Notes: generated from the sequence alone by a model not told the origin. DNA of 24,578 nt from SIG299 sp964544055 (GCA_964544055.1 CAZJAA010000041.1:1-24578); one strand, 5' to 3'; positions 1 to 6,023 are shown, numbered from the stretch's first letter. Numbers and translations are program-made.

Positions 1-13
1 CAATGCTTTTGAG

Positions 14-86
14 CGTTGGTGAGGCGACTCGAACGCCCGATCTTCCGCTTAGGAGGCGGCTGCACTATCCACTGTGCTACACCAAC
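14..86 (-). tRNA. tRNA-Arg (anticodon CCU)
   Basis: Read on the minus strand, this 73-nt cloverleaf has a 7-bp acceptor stem (GTTGGTG with CACCAAC), a D arm closed by GCAC/GTGC, an anticodon loop CTCCTAA (anticodon CCT) and a T arm with a TTCGAGT loop, then discriminator G. No CCA is encoded. A strong promoter at 228-256 could transcribe it together with the degenerate tRNA-like copy at 138-200. Confidence 0.93.
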
Positions 87-137
87 AGGTATAAAAAATT
101 TGCTAATAAATTTGTGATTTTTGGCTTAAAATCGTTA

Positions 138-200
138 AATTGGTGGCCGAACATCTTCCACTTAGGAGGGGCTTGTTATATCCATTTAACTAAGGAGCCA
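138..200 (-). pseudogene. Degenerate tRNA-Arg(CCU)-like sequence
   Basis: On the minus strand this stretch keeps a D-arm-like hairpin (GTTA/TAAC around AATGGATA) and the exact anticodon loop CTCCTAA of the intact tRNA-Arg downstream. The anticodon stem is mismatched, most of the T arm is missing, and the two ends (GGCTCCT and CCACCAAT) cannot pair as an acceptor stem. The 3' half resembles the intact tRNA-Arg with short deletions; the 5' half looks like a different tRNA-Arg. It is probably a decayed second gene of a small tRNA operon or an integration scar. It is unlikely to be a working tRNA. Confidence 0.6.
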
Positions 201-227
201 TTTTCAAATAGCGGCAAATATAACTAC

Positions 228-256
228 ATTATAGGAGAAAGACTTTTTAAAGTCAA
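228..256 (-). promoter_or_regulatory. SigA promoter for the tRNA-Arg unit
   Basis: On the minus strand: -35 TTGACT (251-256), 17-nt spacer, -10 TATAAT (228-233). Transcription should begin near 221 and run through the tRNA-like remnant into tRNA-Arg. Confidence 0.75.
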
Positions 257-297
257 GGGGCAGGAAAAGGAAATTCTTTTATTCTTTATGCTTTTAC

Positions 298-326
298 TTG
301 CAGGAAAACAAAAGGTGGTGTATAGT
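298..326 (+). promoter_or_regulatory. SigA promoter for the 361-1182 gene
   Basis: -35 TTGCAG (298-303), 17-nt spacer, -10 TATAGT (321-326). The expected start near 333 leaves a leader of about 28 nt containing the AAGGAGG site at 349-355. Confidence 0.6.
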
Positions 327-360
327 AGATATAAAAGAGAAGCAGATTAAGGAGGAAGAT

Positions 361-1182
361 ATGAGTAAAAAGAAAACTGCCCAAAAGGCGTGGAACAAAA
401 TTGCATTTGGTATTGTGTTTGTTATTTCCTGTTTTGTTGCAATGTATATTTTAATACATTTTTATGAGAAAGCACTTTTGGTTGGCGGAGCGGCGGCATT
501 ACTTCTTATTTCCGCGTTTCTGTTTTTGAATGCGGTGTTCAGTACGCAAGAAAAATTTGTTGCTTTGCAGGAAGATGAGCAGTCTTTTTTGAATGGAACT
601 CCCGGAGATTTTCAGTTAAAAATTGCGAAGCATATGAAAGAAGTGGAAAAAAATCAGAAGGAAATGCTTGATGTGCTGAAAAAGCAGAGTGACAGGATGG
701 AGTCCAAACTGGGAGACGTTCAGCATGAGGTATATCTTTTTTCGGAAAAGCAGATAAATCAAACAAAATCAATCATTAAATTTAATAAAGAAAATGCACG
801 GCAGCTGGCGATTAGTGAGCGTGAAACACTGGAATATGTCATGCATGAATTGAAAGAAGTTATAGAAAATAAATCTTTTGCGAAACCGGCAGATCGTAGT
901 AAAGGGCAGGAAGAAAAGGCAATCGAATCACTTCTGATGGAAAGCGTACCGTTTGCCGAAAGCGTTGCTGCGGAAGCGGAAGAAGCAGAAGCAAGCGTGC
1001 CGTTCGCAGAAAACGTTGCTGTGGAAGCGGAAGAAGATGAGTTTGAGCTTCCGGAGCTTCCGGATGATTTAGATTTAGCTACCTTGTTTGATATTCCGGA
1101 ACTCAGCGAGGAAGCGTTTGCAGGAGAAGAAACAAAAGAAAAGGCGGCGACAGTGGAGCCGGCTTCCGACCCTAATGCATGA
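361..1182 (+). CDS. Membrane-anchored coiled-coil protein, unknown function
   Basis: A 273-residue protein. The start is ATG 361 because AAGGAGG lies at 349-355 with ideal spacing; an in-frame ATG at 298 has no such site and overlaps the promoter. Two hydrophobic segments (about residues 14-34 and 39-60) form a membrane hairpin. A long charged helical region with heptad-like spacing (about 70-170) follows, then an acidic tail rich in Glu and Ala with two 17-residue repeats. The layout suggests a structural or scaffolding role at the inner face of the membrane, but I do not recognise a named family. It ends ...SDPNA-stop, and the -1 frame continues smoothly for 16 codons (see 1179-1229), so the annotated C-terminus may be shorter than the ancestral one. 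Confidence 0.8.
   Translation: MSKKKTAQKAWNKIAFGIVFVISCFVAMYILIHFYEKALLVGGAAALLLISAFLFLNAVFSTQEKFVALQEDEQSFLNGTPGDFQLKIAKHMKEVEKNQKEMLDVLKKQSDRMESKLGDVQHEVYLFSEKQINQTKSIIKFNKENARQLAISERETLEYVMHELKEVIENKSFAKPADRSKGQEEKAIESLLMESVPFAESVAAEAEEAEASVPFAENVAVEAEEDEFELPELPDDLDLATLFDIPELSEEAFAGEETKEKAATVEPASDPNA
943..1044 (+). repeat. Two tandem 51-bp (17-codon) repeats in the acidic tail
   Basis: Unit 1 (943-993) encodes SVPFAESVAAEAEEAEA and unit 2 (994-1044) encodes SVPFAENVAVEAEEDEF. Spacing is exact and in frame, and the DNA has diverged by scattered substitutions, so this is an older internal duplication. Confidence 0.85.
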
Positions 1183-1229
1183 TGACACCAGAGGATATTG
1201 CGAAGCTTTTGGAATCCATGGGAAAATAA
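1179..1229 (+). other. Out-of-frame C-terminal tail or ATGA-coupled 16-residue peptide
   Basis: The stop TGA (1180-1182) of the preceding gene overlaps an ATG at 1179 (ATGA), which opens a 16-codon frame encoding MMTPEDIAKLLESMGK and ending at TAA 1227-1229. The peptide reads as a natural amphipathic C-terminal helix, resembling the LSQEEIDxLL-type helix of FliM/FliN. It could be the true C-terminus lost by a one-base deletion or sequencing error, the product of a -1 frameshift, or a translationally coupled micro-protein. The sequence alone does not decide. Confidence 0.5.
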
Positions 1230-1269
1230 AAAAGCTCCGCACGGACGCAAGGTACATTCGTGCGAAGCT
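1223..1269 (-). terminator. Rho-independent terminator of the trxA-dacF unit
   Basis: On the minus strand an 11-bp stem with one mismatch (arms 1259-1269 and 1233-1243, 15-nt loop) is followed by a run TTTTTATT (1224-1232). It lies about 70 nt past the dacF stop. Read on plus, no U-tract follows the hairpin, so it does not obviously stop the 361-1182 transcript. Confidence 0.7.
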
Positions 1270-1338
1270 GTAATTGTTACAAACGGTCGCATCCGGTGTA
1301 AGAATGCACACATTCTTTATTCCGGGCGGGAATCGTAA

Positions 1339-2754
1339 TTATCTACGGTTATTTTTGTGACGGTGATGTGGAATTTCTATCAGTACCAGATAAAGTCCAA
1401 CTACCAGAATAACAATGCCGACGATAATTCCAATAATCAGCGGACGCATATCGTTTGAAGCGGTGGAAATGTCTGCAGGAGCACTTGGATGCTCAGTAGA
1501 TGAAATGTCTTTGCTGTCAACCGGGTCGCTTTCTGCAGGAGTAGGAATCGGCGTTTCGGTTGGAACTGGTGTCGGTGATGGAACGACAATAACATCCTCA
1601 TCACTATGGTAAATAATTTCTGCTGAACCAACATAGTTGTCGGCAAAGTAATAGGAAACCTGTCCAATTACATTTTCGCCCTTGGAAAAAGCTTCCGTGG
1701 GTGTCAGACTGCATACCTTTGTCAAGTCCTTATAAGAGGCCTCGGTAGGCAGCACCAAAGAGGTATCACTGACGGAAAGCGGCGAAAAAACATCGGAAAT
1801 CAAAGCTTCTTCATCTTCAAAAAGAACAGGAAATGCATTGTTTCCGGAGGTTTCGGAAGCTGCCAGCGGAGTCAGTGAGAAGTTGTTAAAGGCGTAATCC
1901 AGAAGCGTTTTTGTGTCGCTTTGCACGGTTGCGGAATCTGGTGCTTTCATAATCACACAGATGAGCGTCATGCCGTTTTTACTTGCACAGGTAACCAGGC
2001 AGCTTCCGGCTTTGGAAGTAGAACCGGTTTTTCCTGCAAATACGCCTTCGTAAACAACATTCTTTTTTATAAATGGGTGCGTGTTGGAAATCCAACGCGC
2101 TTCATTTTTGTTTGTTTCCGGAATTTTGTGGTTATATGAACCGGAAATTCTGCGGAATGTCGTGTATTCAATTGCTTTTCCTGCAATCAGGGCAAGGTCA
2201 TACGGACAAGAGTAATGAGCCTCGTTATCCAGACCGTGCGGATTGACAAAATTTGTGTTGACGCAGCCTAAATCTTTTGCACGCTGGTTCATCATGGAGA
2301 CAAAGTTATTCACAGTTCCGCCAATGCGTTCTGCAACAGCATAAGATACCTCATTGGCAGAGGCGAGTAAAATAGCGTAAAGTGCATTTTCCATATCAAT
2401 GGATTCTCCGGCAACAAGACCGATACGGCTGCTGTCCCAGCCAATACTTTCTACAGAGTCCTTGGAACAGGTGATAATGTCGGAAAGAGGGCACTGCTCA
2501 ATGGCAAGCAGTGAAGTCATCAGTTTTGTAGTGCTTGCCGGATAATAGGCATCATAGGCGGCTTTGTTATAAAGAATGGAGCCTGTAGAGGCTTCCATGA
2601 CAATGGCAGCCTCGCTTTGAATGGAGGGTGGATTTGGCCACCCGGAAGAACCTGTTGCAGGCACTTCCTCTGCAAAAGCAGAGGCTGGTGCGGAAGCAAC
2701 AAGCAGTATCACGGTAAGTAATACAGTGAAAAGTTGTTTCAATGTTTGTTTCAT
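1339..2754 (-). CDS. D-alanyl-D-alanine carboxypeptidase (PBP5/DacF type, S11)
   Basis: A 471-residue serine DD-carboxypeptidase that trims the terminal D-Ala from peptidoglycan stem peptides outside the membrane. The three penicillin-binding motifs are present: S74-T-T-K77, S132-A-N134 and K242-T-G. Residues 1-28 form a signal peptide (hydrophobic core, cleavage around ASAFA). After the catalytic domain comes a PBP5 C-terminal domain, then a Pro/Thr-rich stalk (about 385-405), and a transmembrane helix near 437-460 with a basic tail. The usual amphipathic anchor of PBP5 is thus replaced by a true C-terminal membrane span. The start follows an AAGGGG site. It lies 15 nt behind trxA and is probably cotranscribed with it. 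Closest known types are DacF/DacA; the exact paralogue cannot be assigned. Confidence 0.92.
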   Translation of the reverse strand: MKQTLKQLFTVLLTVILLVASAPASAFAEEVPATGSSGWPNPPSIQSEAAIVMEASTGSILYNKAAYDAYYPASTTKLMTSLLAIEQCPLSDIITCSKDSVESIGWDSSRIGLVAGESIDMENALYAILLASANEVSYAVAERIGGTVNNFVSMMNQRAKDLGCVNTNFVNPHGLDNEAHYSCPYDLALIAGKAIEYTTFRRISGSYNHKIPETNKNEARWISNTHPFIKKNVVYEGVFAGKTGSTSKAGSCLVTCASKNGMTLICVIMKAPDSATVQSDTKTLLDYAFNNFSLTPLAASETSGNNAFPVLFEDEEALISDVFSPLSVSDTSLVLPTEASYKDLTKVCSLTPTEAFSKGENVIGQVSYYFADNYVGSAEIIYHSDEDVIVVPSPTPVPTETPIPTPAESDPVDSKDISSTEHPSAPADISTASNDMRPLIIGIIVGIVILVVGLYLVLIEIPHHRHKNNRR

Positions 2755-2769
2755 AGAGTCCCCTTAAAT

Positions 2770-3084
2770 TTACAGACGGTTTAAGGTCTGTTCGATTTCT
2801 GATTTTGCGACCACTCCGATTGTCTTCTGAACGATTTCTCCGTTCTTGAAGTAAAGAAGTGTTGGAATGGACATAATACCGTATTTCTGCGCTGTATCCG
2901 GTGCATTGTCTACATTTAATTTTCCGATTTTAATCTTTCCCTCAAATTCGGCTGCCAGTGTTTCGATAACCGGTGCCAGCATTTTGCATGGTCCGCACCA
3001 GTCCGCATAAAAGTCAACCAGTACAGGAACGTTGGAAGTCAGTACTTCCTCATTAAAATTTTCGTCAGTAAAATGGTAAATCAT
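2770..3084 (-). CDS. trxA: Thioredoxin
   Basis: A 104-residue cytoplasmic disulfide reductase with the active site WCGPCK (Cys30, Cys33) and the conserved cis-Pro in the SIPT segment. Length matches the family. Two in-frame ATGs exist: the one at 3090 sits directly against the Shine-Dalgarno AAGGAGG (3091-3097) with no spacer, whereas the ATG at 3084 has a 6-nt spacer, so 3084 is preferred. It is the first gene of a probable trxA-dacF operon on minus. Pairing of thioredoxin with a carboxypeptidase is not a known functional link and may reflect only shared transcription. Confidence 0.95.
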   Translation of the reverse strand: MIYHFTDENFNEEVLTSNVPVLVDFYADWCGPCKMLAPVIETLAAEFEGKIKIGKLNVDNAPDTAQKYGIMSIPTLLYFKNGEIVQKTIGVVAKSEIEQTLNRL

Positions 3085-3350
3085 AGTCATCCTCCTTGCT
3101 TTTGAAAAATATCCTTGCCGCCTTTGCGGTCAGGAAAATTTTTCACTTATGGTTATTTTGGTTTTCTTCTTTTAGTATGTTCCGTTTCCGGCGGATTAAT
3201 CAACCGGAGTATTTCCTGCAGTGATTGATAGATGCAAAGAGCTCTGCAATTTAGTGTCGGTCGGTCTGAAAAAAAATCTGCCAGATGCCTTTTGAATGGA
3301 TACGACATAAATTTGCTCCTGTTGCTTTTATGATTAGTATATTCGCAGTC
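3085..3350. other. Intergenic region between trmB and trxA
   Basis: Both flanking genes are on minus. A short weak hairpin followed by eight T on minus (about 3270-3285) may end the trmB message. A small CCGC/GCGG hairpin (about 3118-3129) lies in the trxA leader. No convincing promoter was found: TTGATT with CATACT at 18-nt spacing is the best candidate. No coding frame is supported. Confidence 0.35.
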
Positions 3351-3989
3351 CTAGCGGTATGCAACCAGACGGAAAATCGGATTGCCGAGGGAAGAAAATT
3401 TTTCTTCATATTCCGTCATGATATTTCCTTCAGCAAATTCGCTGTGATGCAGATCAAAGGTTACGTCCCGCAGTTGCCAGCCGGCTAAAGGAACCTGCGC
3501 AAGGGAAAACTCAAACAGAAGACGATTGTCCGTTTTAAACATGACGGCACCATCCTTTGCAAGTATCTTATGATAAAGAGCAAAAAAATCAGTAGATGTA
3601 AGTCTTCTTTTGGCGTGGCGGTCTTTTGGCCATGGGTCGGAAAAATTAAGGTAGATGCGTGTCACTTCTTCCTCAGCAAAAATTTCTGTTATGTTTTTTG
3701 CATCTTCACAAAGGTAGAAAAGATTGGTGATTTCTTCTTCTTGTTCTCTTTTTTCCAAAGCACGAATTAAAACGCTGTCATAGCGTTCAATGCCGATGTA
3801 GTTGATTTCCGGATTCTGTTTTGCAAGTGTGGTTAGGAAGCGTCCTTTTCCCATGCCGATTTCAATATGGATGGGATTGGAATTTCCAAATACCTCGTGC
3901 CAGTGTCCCTTTTTTTCTTGTGCATTGTGGATAACCAGATTGCTTGTTTCAATTGCTTCTCTGGCACCTTTTACTTTTCTGAGTCTCAT
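3351..3989 (-). CDS. trmB: tRNA (guanine-N7)-methyltransferase
   Basis: A 212-residue SAM-dependent enzyme that makes m7G46 in tRNA variable loops. The SAM-binding segment IEIGMGKGRF, the motif YIGIERY, and the family signature NFSDPWPKDRHAKRRL are all present, and the C-terminal part carries FKTDN. An in-frame ATG four codons upstream (4001) overlaps the Shine-Dalgarno GAGAGGA; starting at 3989 gives correct spacing and the usual N-terminus MRLRKVKGA. It is transcribed from the promoter at 4059-4087. Confidence 0.95.
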   Translation of the reverse strand: MRLRKVKGAREAIETSNLVIHNAQEKKGHWHEVFGNSNPIHIEIGMGKGRFLTTLAKQNPEINYIGIERYDSVLIRALEKREQEEEITNLFYLCEDAKNITEIFAEEEVTRIYLNFSDPWPKDRHAKRRLTSTDFFALYHKILAKDGAVMFKTDNRLLFEFSLAQVPLAGWQLRDVTFDLHHSEFAEGNIMTEYEEKFSSLGNPIFRLVAYR

Positions 3990-4058
3990 AGTTCCTCTCA
4001 TTCTGCCACGGACGGCTTGCTATAGTGAATATATCAGGGAAGTGCCCTGCTTCCATAT

Positions 4059-4087
4059 ATAATAGCTTATTTTTGTTTTTACGTCAA
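4059..4087 (-). promoter_or_regulatory. SigA promoter of trmB
   Basis: Minus strand: -35 TTGACG (4082-4087), 17-nt spacer, -10 TATTAT (4059-4064). The 5' leader of about 60 nt contains a GGAAG/CTTCC hairpin with a 7-nt loop (about 4037-4053). The -35 element lies only 17 bp from the tRNA-Lys remnant at 4105-4156. Confidence 0.7.
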
Positions 4088-4104
4088 TCGGTATCATTTG
4101 CTTA

Positions 4105-4156
4105 TACTTCCAAGTGTGCGAACCATGGCTCGAACCCTGGACGTCTTGATTAAGAG
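4105..4156 (-). pseudogene. Truncated tRNA-Lys(CUU): 3' half only
   Basis: Compared with the intact tRNA-Lys at 4790-4862, this 52-bp stretch repeats the anticodon loop (CTCTTAA), the T loop (GGTTCGAGCC) and the sequence just past the 3' end (CTTGGAAGTA). Homology stops abruptly at the anticodon, so the D arm and 5' acceptor strand are absent. The T-stem and acceptor 3' strand carry substitutions. A 3'-half tRNA copy beginning at the anticodon is the usual mark left by tyrosine-recombinase integration at a tRNA gene, though no integrase is present here. Confidence 0.75.
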
Positions 4157-4247
4157 GATTGTTTGTAAAATGGGAAAATAAGTAAAGACGGAAAGCTTGC
4201 TGTAGTGTGTTAGTCGTGCATGTGCGCCGTTGGATGCCAGAAAGATG

Positions 4248-4276
4248 TTGAAAAATATCGATGAAGCTGTTAGAAT
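4248..4276 (+). promoter_or_regulatory. SigA promoter of the small toxin gene
   Basis: -35 TTGAAA (4248-4253), 17-nt spacer, -10 TAGAAT (4271-4276). Start expected near 4283, giving a leader of about 80 nt that contains a short AGCC/GGCT hairpin. Confidence 0.55.
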
Positions 4277-4366
4277 GTTTTCCAGAAAGCATCCATGACA
4301 GGGTGGTAGCCTTCCGGCTTTGAACACCGATTTAACGTAATACATAGGAAGGGAGGTGGCGCATAT

Positions 4367-4483
4367 ATGAAAGCCGATGAAATTCTTTCGACTTTCATCG
4401 GGACATTGGCTTTGTTGATGTCCTTTGGCAGCTTGATTGATGCGTTGCTTGCCTTTCTCGATAAGAGAAACAAGGAAAAATAA
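4367..4483 (+). CDS. Hol-Tox-like small hydrophobic toxin (type I TA)
   Basis: A 38-residue peptide starting MKADEILSTF, with one membrane span (about residues 9-31) and a charged tail LDKRNKEK. This is the profile of the putative holin-like toxins (Hol_Tox group) and of TxpA/BsrG-type type I toxins, which act on the cell membrane. It has a very strong Shine-Dalgarno, GGGAGGTGG at 4351-4359, typical of the family. A plus-strand promoter lies upstream and a terminator at 4552-4580. An antisense RNA with its own promoter and terminator overlaps the 3' end and the 3' UTR. The call rests on architecture and general sequence character; the family assignment needs a profile search. Confidence 0.75.
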   Translation: MKADEILSTFIGTLALLMSFGSLIDALLAFLDKRNKEK

Positions 4484-4516
4484 AAAATGCCTATCCTGTC
4501 GGCCAACAGGATAGGC
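4474..4516 (-). terminator. Terminator of the antisense antitoxin RNA
   Basis: Minus strand: perfect 11-bp stem GCCTATCCTGT / ACAGGATAGGC with a 6-nt loop, followed by ATTTTTTATTTTT. It sits immediately after the toxin stop codon, so antisense transcripts end within the last codons of the toxin gene. Confidence 0.8.
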
Positions 4517-4643
4517 GCCTCTCGTTGAGAGGTAAATAACCTTTCCGGTAGGCATCCATTTTAGAATGGATGCTTTCTTTGGTTACAATATATCATGTAT
4601 TGTGGAAAAGTTCAAGTAATAAATCCTTTGGGTTTCCTTTTTT
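4480..4643 (-). ncRNA. Antisense RNA antitoxin, about 160 nt
   Basis: Bounded by the promoter at 4650-4678 and the terminator at 4474-4516, both on minus. The predicted RNA contains four successive hairpins: an ACAATA/TATTGT stem, a GCATCCATT/AATGGATGC stem (the reverse of the toxin terminator), a CCTCTC/GAGAGG stem and the terminator stem. It is fully complementary to about 100 nt of the toxin mRNA 3' UTR, the arrangement of type I antitoxins such as RatA. No reading frame with a ribosome-binding site is visible in it. Ends are inferred, not measured. Confidence 0.7.
4552..4580 (+). terminator. Terminator of the toxin mRNA
   Basis: Perfect 9-bp stem GCATCCATT / AATGGATGC with loop TTAG, followed by TTTCTTT. 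The left arm GCATCCAT also occurs at 4291-4298 in the toxin leader, so the right arm could pair with the 5' UTR in the full-length message. Confidence 0.75.
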
Positions 4644-4649
4644 GATTCT

Positions 4650-4678
4650 AATATAATGCAGAAATGGTAAAAAGTCAA
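4650..4678 (-). promoter_or_regulatory. SigA promoter of the antisense RNA
   Basis: Minus strand: -35 TTGACT (4673-4678), 17-nt spacer, -10 TATATT (4650-4655). It is closer to consensus than the toxin promoter, as expected for an antitoxin made in excess. Confidence 0.75.
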
Positions 4679-4741
4679 GGCCTATATGAGCTTTTAATGG
4701 ACTTTCTATAGTTTGACAAATGTTTAAAAATCAGGAGAAAT

Positions 4742-4780
4742 AAAAAAGCACCGACCCCGATGCTAGGCATCAAAACCGAT
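4742..4780 (-). terminator. tRNA-Lys terminator (copy 1)
   Basis: Minus strand: a 14-bp stem rich in G-U pairs (arms 4767-4780 and 4750-4763) closes on a 3-nt loop, then GC and six T. It begins 10 nt past the tRNA 3' end. Confidence 0.75.
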
Positions 4781-4789
4781 ACTTCCAAG

Positions 4790-4862
4790 TGCGCGATCAG
4801 GGGCTCGAACCCTGGACACCCTGATTAAGAGTCAGGTGCTCTACCAACTGAGCTAATCGCGC
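4790..4862 (-). tRNA. tRNA-Lys (anticodon CUU), copy 1
   Basis: 73-nt cloverleaf on minus: acceptor GCGCGAT/ATCGCGC, D arm GCTC/GAGC, anticodon stem CCTGA/TCAGG with loop CTCTTAA (anticodon CTT), T stem CAGGG/CCCTG, discriminator A, no encoded CCA. It has its own promoter and terminator. Confidence 0.97.
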
Positions 4863-4897
4863 ATATCTATTTTGTTCATTTCCTGAACACAAAAACT

Positions 4898-4926
4898 ATT
4901 ATATAACATAATCGAATATAATGCAA
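4898..4926 (-). promoter_or_regulatory. Promoter of tRNA-Lys copy 1
   Basis: Minus strand: -35 TTGCAT (4921-4926), 17-nt spacer, consensus -10 TATAAT (4898-4903). Start expected near 4891, about 29 nt before the mature 5' end. Confidence 0.75.
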
Positions 4927-5109
4927 GTGTTTTTTTTAAAAATTAAAAAAATTTTGTCCGAAAAATTTTTTTAACGTCATATGGGTGAACGCTGGCGTAT
5001 TAAAAAGTGGAAGGAAAAATGCATCCACAAGGATATAATAGCTTGACAATTGGTTTATAATTTGTTAAGCTTAATTTTAGAAAAAATTAATAAACAAAGG
5101 AGAATGGAT

Positions 5110-5448
5110 ATGGATGTTAATGTAAATGTGAATGGTGTAGCAGAGAACAGGGTATCAAAGTATGATGGCAGTGTATTGGAAACTGCAATTTATTCCCTGA
5201 TTTCAAGTCTCATCATCAGTGTTACCTGTGGTATTGCCACTCCGTGGGCACTTTGCTTTTTGTACAAATTTATAATCAGTCATGTGATTATTGATGGCAG
5301 ACGGCTCAGCTTCGACGGAACAGGCACACAGTTGTTTGGAAACTGGATTAAGTGGTTTCTTTTAACTGTTATTACCTGTGGTATTTATAGTTTCTGGGTT
5401 GCTCCAAGATTATACAATTGGGTTGCAAAACATACACATTTCGAGTAA
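5110..5448 (+). CDS. DUF898 (YjgN-like) small membrane protein
   Basis: A 112-residue integral membrane protein with two or three hydrophobic segments. The stretch around GRRLSFDGTGTQLFGNW, followed by ITCGIYSFWVAPRLYNW and the ending KHTHFE, matches the repeated module of the DUF898/YjgN family, here as a single short copy with an Asn/Val-rich N-terminus. Function is unknown. ATG 5110 is chosen because AAGGAG (5097-5102) is 7 nt upstream; the ATG at 5104 is too close. TTGACA (5043-5048) and two TATAAT-like boxes lie upstream, but none has good spacing. A strong terminator follows at 5464. Confidence 0.8.
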   Translation: MDVNVNVNGVAENRVSKYDGSVLETAIYSLISSLIISVTCGIATPWALCFLYKFIISHVIIDGRRLSFDGTGTQLFGNWIKWFLLTVITCGIYSFWVAPRLYNWVAKHTHFE

Positions 5449-5463
5449 ACTATTGTTATACGC

Positions 5464-5495
5464 GGCGGTACGGGAAAGTCTCGTACCGCCTTTTT
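5464..5495 (+). terminator. Terminator after the DUF898 gene
   Basis: 9-bp perfect stem GGCGGTACG / CGTACCGCC followed by TTTTT (5491-5495). Confidence 0.85.
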
Positions 5496-5524
5496 GCAGC
5501 ATGGAAATGTTTGGAGGTAGAACG

Positions 5525-5935
5525 GTGTCCGCAGAACAGAAAAAAAGATTTGTTCAGGTAATGAAACCGATAGCAGAAGTTTTTGGTATCGGTATTGCAT
5601 ACATAGTATTTCATGAAATTACAGGTTTGGCAATTCCATGTCCGATTAAACTTATCACCGGAAAATACTGTCCGGGCTGCGGAATTACACGAATGCTTTT
5701 TGCACTGCTTCGACTTGATTTTCAGGCTGCATTTCTGGCAAACCGTCTTTTATTTTTTTTGCTTCCACTGCTTGTGATTTATGGAATGATTAAGGCGGTC
5801 ATTTATATAGGAACCGGAAAAAACAGACAGACTCTTCCGGAACAAATTGCGGTTGTTTTCATTTCCATTGTTACGGTGGCTTTCTGGATTATGCGCAACA
5901 TGGATGCTTTCTCTTATCTGGCACCAGTCGGTTAA
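5525..5935 (+). CDS. DUF2752 membrane protein
   Basis: A 136-residue protein with three predicted membrane spans. The segment CPIKLITGKYCPGCGITRM, containing three cysteines, followed by FLANRLLFFLLP, is the signature of DUF2752. Role unknown; the CxxC-like pair may bind metal. Start GTG 5525 is favoured because GGAGGT (5513-5518) lies 6 nt upstream; an in-frame ATG at 5501 sits just after the preceding terminator and has no ribosome-binding site. Genes of this family often neighbour DUF898-like or TM2-type small membrane proteins, consistent with the gene upstream. Confidence 0.8.
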   Translation: MSAEQKKRFVQVMKPIAEVFGIGIAYIVFHEITGLAIPCPIKLITGKYCPGCGITRMLFALLRLDFQAAFLANRLLFFLLPLLVIYGMIKAVIYIGTGKNRQTLPEQIAVVFISIVTVAFWIMRNMDAFSYLAPVG

Positions 5936-5957
5936 TTCTCCAAAATTTAATTTTAAG

Positions 5958-5967
5958 TAAACGTTTA
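5958..5967. promoter_or_regulatory. cre-like palindrome upstream of the lacI-family gene
   Basis: TAAACGTTTA is a perfect palindrome within AGTAAACGTTTAAG, close to the CcpA cre consensus and to general LacI-family operators. It lies about 28 bp before the -35 box. Confidence 0.5.
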
Positions 5968-5969
5968 AG

Positions 5970-6006
5970 TAGCTTCGTTGTGCAAATTTAACTATTGACG
6001 AAGCTA
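5970..6006. repeat. 9-bp inverted repeat spanning the lacI-family -35 box
   Basis: Arms TAGCTTCGT (5970-5978) and ACGAAGCTA (5998-6006), 19-nt spacer. No U-tract follows on either strand, so it is not a terminator; it may bind a regulator or be chance. Confidence 0.45.
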
Positions 6007-6023
6007 AAAAAGGCTGTTATTAT
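5995..6023 (+). promoter_or_regulatory. SigA promoter of the lacI-family gene
   Basis: -35 TTGACG (5995-6000), 17-nt spacer, -10 TATTAT (6018-6023); start expected near 6030. Confidence 0.7.

Larger units (their letters stand above)
4742..4866. repeat. 125-bp direct repeat, left copy (tRNA-Lys unit)
   Basis: Matches 15250-15374 at 124 of 125 positions (T at 4764, C at 15272) and covers the terminator, the 3' trailer and the complete tRNA-Lys. Flanking sequence, including the promoters, is unrelated. Offset between copies is 10,508 bp. Confidence 0.95.

Noticed and set aside
539..1313. Long minus-strand frames opposite the 361-1182 gene
   Set aside because: They mirror the coding gene, have Ser-rich low-complexity products and no ribosome-binding sites or family motifs.
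4020..4555. Minus-strand frames over the tRNA-Lys remnant and toxin locus
   Set aside because: They read across promoters, terminators and the antisense RNA and have no ribosome-binding sites; the short plus-strand peptide explains the region better.
5043..5071. TTGACA box as promoter of the DUF898 gene
   Set aside because: No acceptable -10 box occurs at 16-18 nt spacing; the nearby TATAAT boxes are misplaced, so it was not listed as a promoter.
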